Source: Kocuria soli (lineage in GTDB: Bacteria > Actinomycetota > Actinomycetes > Actinomycetales > Micrococcaceae). From it: 64,000 bases of DNA. The notes below the pieces were generated by a model that had not been told where the DNA came from, searched no databases, and was given only the letters and a program-made list of their open reading frames with translations. Below are positions 55,260 through 64,000 of the stretch, piece after piece (position 1 is the first letter of the stretch; the number at the start of each line of letters is the position of its first letter). The position numbers were made by a program, and so were the translations under genes. Where the stretch lies: positions 154,138 to 218,137 of the forward strand of contig NZ_RKMF01000004.1 of assembly GCF_003797835.1 (NCBI RefSeq). The letters are read 5' to 3'.

Positions 55260-56287
55260 GCGTGCTCCCACACGACGCGTGGCGACGTCGGTTCATCAGC
55301 TTGCGGGTTCAGCTCCCACCACGCCGCAAAAGCCGCTCGCCACGCGTCCAGATCCTCCGAGTCCCCGCGCACCACCACGCTCTGGCCTTGCGCCCTGGCG
55401 CTGGCCTGCCCGCAGTCAGCGCGCACCCAGTGGCCGGAGACCTCTCCTTCGGTGCCGTCGTCACCCAGTTCCGTGCGCACCACGGGTGCGGGTTCGAACA
55501 GCTCGGCCAGGGTGTTGATGACGTGGGTGGGGCGCTGCTCCGTCACGGCGCCCAGGATCGTTTCGGGGGTGTCCACGCCGGTCAGCACGGCGATCGTCGC
55601 GAATCCGGCGCGGTTGCCGCCCTGAATGTCTGTGTCGAGTCGATCGCCGATGACCACGGGGCGCACGGCACCCACCCGTTTGGCGCCGTCGAGAAAAATC
55701 GGTGCTTCCGGCTTGCCCGCCACCAGAGGAGTGCGCTTGGTCGCCGAGGCGACAGCCGCCACCAACGTCCCGTTGCCGGGGGCAATGCCCCGGGCCTGCG
55801 GAATGGAGCCGTCGGTGTTGGTGGCGACCCAGAGCACGTTCGGATCGGCGAGGACGAAAGCGGCTTCGGCCAGGTCCTTCCACGCGATCCCGGGATCGAA
55901 TCCTTGCACCACGGCCTGGGGAGCATCATCCTCCGACCACACGGGTTCCAGGCCCGCGTCGGCGACGATCTGTGCCAGAGCGCGGGAACCCGTGATCATG
56001 ACCTTCGATCCGGGGGCCAGTTTCTCCGCCAGGACGCCTGCGCCGGCCTGGGCGGAGCTGATGACCTCCGCACCCGTGGTCTGGACGCCAAGGTCGCTCA
56101 GGTGTTGTGCCACGTGGTCCACGGACCGGGAGGCGTTGTTCGTCACGAAGATCACCGGGAACCCCTGGGCCTTGACGGCCTCCAGGGCTTCCGGCGCCCC
56201 CGGGATGGCGTCCGGACCCGCGTAGACCACACCGTCCAGATCGGAGAGAACCGCGTCGAAAGCGTCGATCAGCCGGTCACCGGTCAC
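55256..56287 (-). CDS. HAD-superfamily sugar-phosphatase, NagD-like
   Basis: 343 residues. HAD motif I AVLSDLDGVVYAGPDAIPGA, motif II FVTNNAS, motif III Lys in AGKPEAPIF and motif IV IGDRLDTDIQGGNRAGFATI; the cap lies between motifs II and III as in NagD/PGP-like phosphatases. The fold ends near residue 260; the extra C-terminal 80 residues (VVRGDSEDLDAWRAAFAAWW) form a small additional domain seen in actinobacterial members. The GTG start at 56287 lies inside the end of the upstream gene. Confidence 0.88.
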   Translation of the reverse strand: MTGDRLIDAFDAVLSDLDGVVYAGPDAIPGAPEALEAVKAQGFPVIFVTNNASRSVDHVAQHLSDLGVQTTGAEVISSAQAGAGVLAEKLAPGSKVMITGSRALAQIVADAGLEPVWSEDDAPQAVVQGFDPGIAWKDLAEAAFVLADPNVLWVATNTDGSIPQARGIAPGNGTLVAAVASATKRTPLVAGKPEAPIFLDGAKRVGAVRPVVIGDRLDTDIQGGNRAGFATIAVLTGVDTPETILGAVTEQRPTHVINTLAELFEPAPVVRTELGDDGTEGEVSGHWVRADCGQASARAQGQSVVVRGDSEDLDAWRAAFAAWWELNPQADEPTSPRVVWEHA

Positions 56288-58037
56288 CGTCGGGTCCCTC
56301 CGTGGCCTCTGGCTCTGCGGTCTCCGGTTCAGCGTCGACGTCGGTCTCCGGCTCGGAGACCGACTCCGCCTTGCCCTCAGGGCCCGTCTCGCCCTCCGGA
56401 TCCGGCTCCTCCTCGGGGTTCGTCTCGCCCTCGGGATCGGCAAGGGCCACGCCCTCCTCGGGTTCCGCTTCGGGTTCGTCACCGGCCAGGTCGAAGATTT
56501 CCGGTTCGCTGAACTGGCCCAGGCCCAAGGCGGCTTCGGCCACAACGGCCTGCCGTTCCCAACCCTGGGCTTCGCGTTCCCTGCCCACACCGCGCAGTGC
56601 TTCGCCGTAGGCCCGGAACAGCCGTGGGCTGTAGGAGAAGCCGCGGTTGCGGTCCAGCTGCGGGATCTCCAAGGCCTTGAGCGACCCCTCCAGATCCCCC
56701 TGGTCCCGTCGGATACCGGCGACGACGATCGCGAGCTCCACCTTGGCGTTGGCGTCCAGGTTCTCGACCGCTTCCGAGGTGGCCAGTTCGAGCGCCTTGT
56801 CGGGCTTCCCCAGTGCCCGCTCGCAGTCGACCATGAGCGGGAGGTGCACGTCGTCTCCGGTCATGCGGCGGTAGGTACGGAACTCCTTGAGAGCTTCGTG
56901 GTACTCGCCGCACTCGTAGGCCGCGACGGCGGCAGCCTCACGCGCAGCCGCCACGCGTCCAGCTCGGCTCACTGCGTAGCGTGCGTGTTCCAGGGCGAAC
57001 TCCGGCGCGTCGTAGAGGTAACGCCCCACCATGACCAGGTGCTTGGCAACGCCCTCGGCGTTCGTGGCCTCCAACGAGCGGATCTGGTGCAAGGTCGCGC
57101 GATCCAGTTCCTCGCCGGTCACGTCCTCGTCCAATTCGGGCGCGACCAGGCGCGGTTTACGGTCTGCGTCGTCCCGGAAGCGGTCCTGCGTCCGTCGGTC
57201 CTCCCGCTGCGACCCCCGGAACTCGCCACGGCGGTCGTCGCGGCGATCGCCCCTGCGGTCGTCACGGCGGCTGTCGCGGCGGTCCCCACCTCGGTTGTCA
57301 CGCCGGTCATCCCGCCGCTCACCCGCACGACCCTCGCGCCAGGCACCCCGTCGGTCGTCGCGCCGGTCGCCGCTGCGCTCGTCACGCCGGTTGTCGCGAC
57401 GGTCGCCGCTGCGGTCGCTCCGTGCATCGTGCCGACGGTCATCTCGTTCGTCGCGGCGTCCGAAGCGGTCCGTGCGCTGTTCCTCGCGGCGCCCCGACTC
57501 CCACCTGTTTCGTGCGTCGGGTCGGCCGCCGTCACGCCCACCCTGGCGCGGCTGCCACCGGTCACCACCTTCGCGACGTCCGCTTCCGGCAGGACGCCCC
57601 GCCCGCTGATCATCACGACGGTCGCCGCGCGCGCCCCGGTCCTCCCGGCCGGCGTCGCCGCGGTCGTTCCGACGGCCGTCCCCCCGGTCGTTCCAGCGGT
57701 CGTTGCGACGCTCCTTCGAACGCCCTTCGCCCCGCTGGCCACCACGGTTGTCACGACCGCCGCTTCCGCCGTATCCACGTCCTTCACGCCGGTCCCCGCC
57801 GCCGTCGCGGGATCCGTAGCCACGTCCTTCTCCGCGCTCGGAACGTCGGCCACCAGCGCGGTCGTCAGACCGGCCCCCTTGCCGAGATCCCCGGTAACCT
57901 CCACGACGATCTTCGGAGGACCGGCCGCCCTGACCGGGTCGGCCGCCGCGACGGTCATCGCGGCCGCTTGAGCCACCAGACCGGTCCCGACCTCCAGCAT
58001 TACGATCTTGAGATCCCTCGGAAGGGGAATCGGACAT
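56277..58037 (-). CDS. Protein with long Arg/Gly/Asp-rich disordered region and TPR-like core
   Basis: 586 residues from the ATG at 58037 (GAGGAG upstream). Residues 1-300 are almost only Arg, Gly, Asp and Ser, with runs such as RRDDRRGDRRDDRRGEFRGS; the pattern resembles RGG/RD RNA-binding tails. Residues 300-480 form a helical, TPR-like core (YLYDAPEFALEHARYAVSRA, YECGEYHEALKEFRTYRRMT). The last 90 residues are Glu/Pro/Gly-rich and strongly acidic. So a basic-mixed tail, a helical core and an acidic tail lie in one chain. Proteins with the helical core are found next to HAD-tlyA-nadK genes in many actinobacteria; function is not established. Confidence 0.8.
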   Translation of the reverse strand: MSDSPSEGSQDRNAGGRDRSGGSSGRDDRRGGRPGQGGRSSEDRRGGYRGSRQGGRSDDRAGGRRSERGEGRGYGSRDGGGDRREGRGYGGSGGRDNRGGQRGEGRSKERRNDRWNDRGDGRRNDRGDAGREDRGARGDRRDDQRAGRPAGSGRREGGDRWQPRQGGRDGGRPDARNRWESGRREEQRTDRFGRRDERDDRRHDARSDRSGDRRDNRRDERSGDRRDDRRGAWREGRAGERRDDRRDNRGGDRRDSRRDDRRGDRRDDRRGEFRGSQREDRRTQDRFRDDADRKPRLVAPELDEDVTGEELDRATLHQIRSLEATNAEGVAKHLVMVGRYLYDAPEFALEHARYAVSRAGRVAAAREAAAVAAYECGEYHEALKEFRTYRRMTGDDVHLPLMVDCERALGKPDKALELATSEAVENLDANAKVELAIVVAGIRRDQGDLEGSLKALEIPQLDRNRGFSYSPRLFRAYGEALRGVGREREAQGWERQAVVAEAALGLGQFSEPEIFDLAGDEPEAEPEEGVALADPEGETNPEEEPDPEGETGPEGKAESVSEPETDVDAEPETAEPEATEGPDGDR

Positions 58038-58248
58038 GTCACTCCTCATCGCGCCACTCATCCGTGGTGCTTGACCCTCTATGTGCACAAAGCTTGTGAG
58101 CCGCCGTCGCTCCTTGGGAGGTGCGGCATCCGCAGCAGTCTACTAGCCACCGCCCCGACGCTGGCCGCGCGGCGGCCGGCACCACGTGTCAGGTCATGAA
58201 CTGGCAAGCTGTTTTGCATCACTCCCCGGCGGCGCGGATGATCTACGC

Positions 58249-59460
58249 ATGCTCAAGCGCATTTTCGCACCACTGCTGCCGCGGGTGATCGCGGCCATCA
58301 TCCTCGGAGTCTTGTGTGGACTCTTCTTCCCCGAATGGCTTGCACGGGTCTTCACCACGTTCAACGGCCTCTTCAGCAACTTCCTCGGGTTCATCATCCC
58401 CGTGCTGATCCTGGCGCTCGTGGCACCGGCCATCGCCGATCTGGGACGCGGAGCCGGGCGATGGCTGCTGATAACAGCGGTCATCGCCTACGTGTCGACG
58501 ATCGTTGCAGGCTTCACCGCGTTCGGAACGGCCATGGCTCTCTTCCCAACCCTCCTCGGCGAACGCAGTGTCGGCAGCTTCACCGATCCATCCGAGAACG
58601 CCCTCACGCCGTATTTCGAAGTCGCCATGGCTCCGCCCATGGAGATCATGACTGCACTGCTGCTCGCGTTCTGCATCGGCGTCGGCATCACCCTGATCAA
58701 GGGCGACACCCTGCACCGGGGCCTGGAAGAACTGCGCAACATCATTATGAAGATCGTGATCTCCGTGATCATCCCGATGTTGCCGATCTACATCTTCGGC
58801 TCTTTCCTGGGGCTGACCATGAATGGTCAGATCGGCACGGTCATCAACACGTTCCTCAAGGTCGTGATCGTGGCCTTCGCGCTCACGATCCTCTACCTGT
58901 TGCTCCAGTACTCGGTGGCAGGTGCCGTGGCCGGACGCAATCCGCTCAAGCTGCTCCGCAACATGCTGCCGGCCTACTTCACGGCACTGGGCACCTCCTC
59001 CTCCGCCGCAACCATCCCCGTGACGCTGCAGTGCACGATCAAGAACGGGGTGCGCGAGGACGTCGCGGGCTTCACGGTTCCCCTGTGTGCGACCATCCAC
59101 CTGGCGGGTTCCACGCTCAAGATCGTGCTGTTCAGCGTGGCCGTCATGATGTTCATGGGACGTGAGATCGACCCCGGCACGTACATCGGATTCATCTTCA
59201 TGCTCGGCATTACCATGGTGGCCGCTCCGGGTGTCCCTGGTGGCGCGATCATGGCCGCCGTCGGCATCCTCAGCACCATGCTCGGGTTCGACGAGACCAT
59301 GGTGTCGATCATGATCGCCACCTACGTCGCCATCGACTCCTTCGGCACCGCCTGCAACGTCACCGGCGACGGCGCCATCGCTGTGGCGGTCAACAAGCTC
59401 TACGGCGACCGTGAGAGCACCCTCGAGGCAGCCCAGGAGCCCACACCGCAGGCCTCCTGA
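58249..59460 (+). CDS. SDF-family amino acid/dicarboxylate:cation symporter
   Basis: 403 residues, eight membrane helices and two re-entrant loops expected. Family signatures: LGTSSSAATIPVTLQCTIKN (serine-rich loop), CATIHLAGSTLKIVLFSVAV and SFGTACNVTGDGAIAVAVNK. The last resembles the SstT/GltT branch rather than DctA, so an amino acid substrate is more likely than a C4-dicarboxylate. The ATG at 58249 fits the family start (LKRIFAPLLPRVIAAIILGV); no clear Shine-Dalgarno sequence is present. It converges with the rrn operon. Confidence 0.88.
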   Translation: MLKRIFAPLLPRVIAAIILGVLCGLFFPEWLARVFTTFNGLFSNFLGFIIPVLILALVAPAIADLGRGAGRWLLITAVIAYVSTIVAGFTAFGTAMALFPTLLGERSVGSFTDPSENALTPYFEVAMAPPMEIMTALLLAFCIGVGITLIKGDTLHRGLEELRNIIMKIVISVIIPMLPIYIFGSFLGLTMNGQIGTVINTFLKVVIVAFALTILYLLLQYSVAGAVAGRNPLKLLRNMLPAYFTALGTSSSAATIPVTLQCTIKNGVREDVAGFTVPLCATIHLAGSTLKIVLFSVAVMMFMGREIDPGTYIGFIFMLGITMVAAPGVPGGAIMAAVGILSTMLGFDETMVSIMIATYVAIDSFGTACNVTGDGAIAVAVNKLYGDRESTLEAAQEPTPQAS

Positions 59461-59482
59461 GCGTCCGCACTGTCCACAAACG

Positions 59483-59520
59483 ACGAACGCCCCCGGTCAC
59501 CAATGACCGGGGGCGTTCGT
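59483..59520. terminator. Terminator after the SDF symporter gene
   Basis: A 17-base perfect stem, ACGAACGCCCCCGGTCA and its complement, with a CCAA loop, 22 bases after the stop. Confidence 0.85.
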
Positions 59521-59866
59521 CATGCCGAAGCCACTCGAGCGGGCTCCACTCCCCCCTTCCCATGCCCATCACCAGACAGACGCAGAAGGCAGGGAGCGGG
59601 GGATCGAGAAGGTCATGAACGGCCCGCAGGGCCTACACAAGAGTCCGGACCTGGACGCTCCACATCGGCATGATGCATGGTGACACCGACACGGAAACGC
59701 TCGCGAAACCACATCAGGGAATCATCTACGATTTCAAGGCATGCAAAAGGGAGGGGTTCTTCCACGCGCGGTACGGAGAACCCCTCCCGTTGAATAGCAA
59801 ATTCTTCAAGAGAAATGGCGGAAAGCCCCGACGGGTGGGTGGGGCTTTCCGTGTGGTGTGGTGTTG
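59521..59866. other. Gene-free region with rrn terminator hairpins
   Basis: No coding sequence is seen. Two hairpins lie downstream of 5S on the minus strand: GGAAAGCCCC / GGGGCTTTCC (59820-59850) and GGGAGGGGTTCT / AGAACCCCTCCC (59749-59788). They are probably the tandem terminators of the rrn operon. Confidence 0.6.
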
Positions 59867-59986
59867 TTGCGGCGGTGTCTTACTCTCCCACACCCTTACG
59901 AGTGCAGTACCATCAGCGCTATGGGCCTTAGCTTCCGGGTTCGGGATGGGACCGGGCGTTTCCCCCATGCTATGACCACCGCAAAA
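59867..59986 (-). rRNA. rrf: 5S rRNA
   Basis: The complement contains the conserved GAAACGCCCGGTCCCATCCC and GAACCCGGAAGCTAAG segments, and the 5' (GCGGTGGTC) and 3' (GACACCGCCGC) ends can pair. Ends are approximate. Confidence 0.93.
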
Positions 59987-60082
59987 CCATTACTGGTCAC
60001 CACAAGAACCTATGCTGTTATACCAGACACACAGTGCTGGTGTCCTGCGAACCCTCACCCCCGGGGGTGTTGTTCGGGGACC

Positions 60083-60100
60083 GTATAGTGGACGCGAGCA
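60083..60100 (-). other. 3' strand of the pre-23S processing stem
   Basis: GTATAGTGGACGCGAGCA on the plus strand is the exact complement of the plus-strand sequence at 63415-63432, so in the minus-strand transcript the two pair over 18 bases and enclose 23S rRNA. Confidence 0.7.
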
Positions 60101-60171
60101 CACACTCCTTGTTCACCACCACCAGGACTGGTAACCCAGCCACACGCGGTGTTGTGATGTGTGTTGTGTGT

Positions 60172-64000
<3,829 letters not shown>

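Overview
The window comes from a high-GC actinobacterium, most likely a member of the Micrococcales and perhaps the Micrococcaceae. The evidence is the very high third-position GC, frequent GTG starts and 4-base GTGA/ATGA overlaps, likely leaderless promoters, a furA-katG pair, the parA-scpA-scpB-rluB-tyrA-cmk-der and nadK-recN-pyrG-NUDIX-xerD gene orders, and an rrn operon (16S-23S-5S, no tRNA in the spacer) on the minus strand. A species cannot be named from this sequence.

Layout. 1-6.4 kb holds the start of a lipoprotein substrate-binding protein, a 4'-phosphopantetheinyl transferase that appears to start at ACG, and, divergent from it, a Pls/PosA-type single-module peptide synthetase followed by an M1 aminopeptidase. 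This looks like a small poly-amino-acid locus. 6.5-9.3 kb is furA-katG under a FurA-type operator. 9.35-21.6 kb is an accessory region ending at a tRNA-Pro. It contains a lower-GC 1062-residue STAND/NLR-like ATPase with an N-terminal Cap4-like nuclease (a candidate antiphage effector), an IS3 element, an acetyltransferase that has lost its core motif, a TetR repressor with two perfect palindromes at the bioB start, and a decaying bioBAF operon. In that operon bioB is open, bioA carries at least three frameshifts and bioF is cut off by a second, inverted IS3 copy. A truncated IS481-type transposase follows.

21.7-35.3 kb is core: pyruvate carboxylase (biotin dependent), an FAD monooxygenase, a CPBP protease, then der-cmk-tyrA-rluB and scpB-scpA-parA, all transcribed on the minus strand. 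35.5-46.3 kb handles organic acids: a DctA-type transporter divergent from a CitA/CitB-type two-component system, then prpE facing a GntR regulator and the prpDBC methylcitrate operon, with two identical ATGTATACAT operators in the divergent gap. Together these would import C4-dicarboxylates and oxidise propionate.

46.5-58.0 kb runs on the minus strand: a secreted LGFP-repeat M15 peptidase, xerD, a NUDIX hydrolase, pyrG, recN, nadK, tlyA, a small protein, a HAD phosphatase and a protein with a long Arg/Gly/Asp-rich disordered region. A second SDF-family symporter (plus strand) faces the 5S end of the rrn operon, and the window ends in the 3' end of 16S rRNA.
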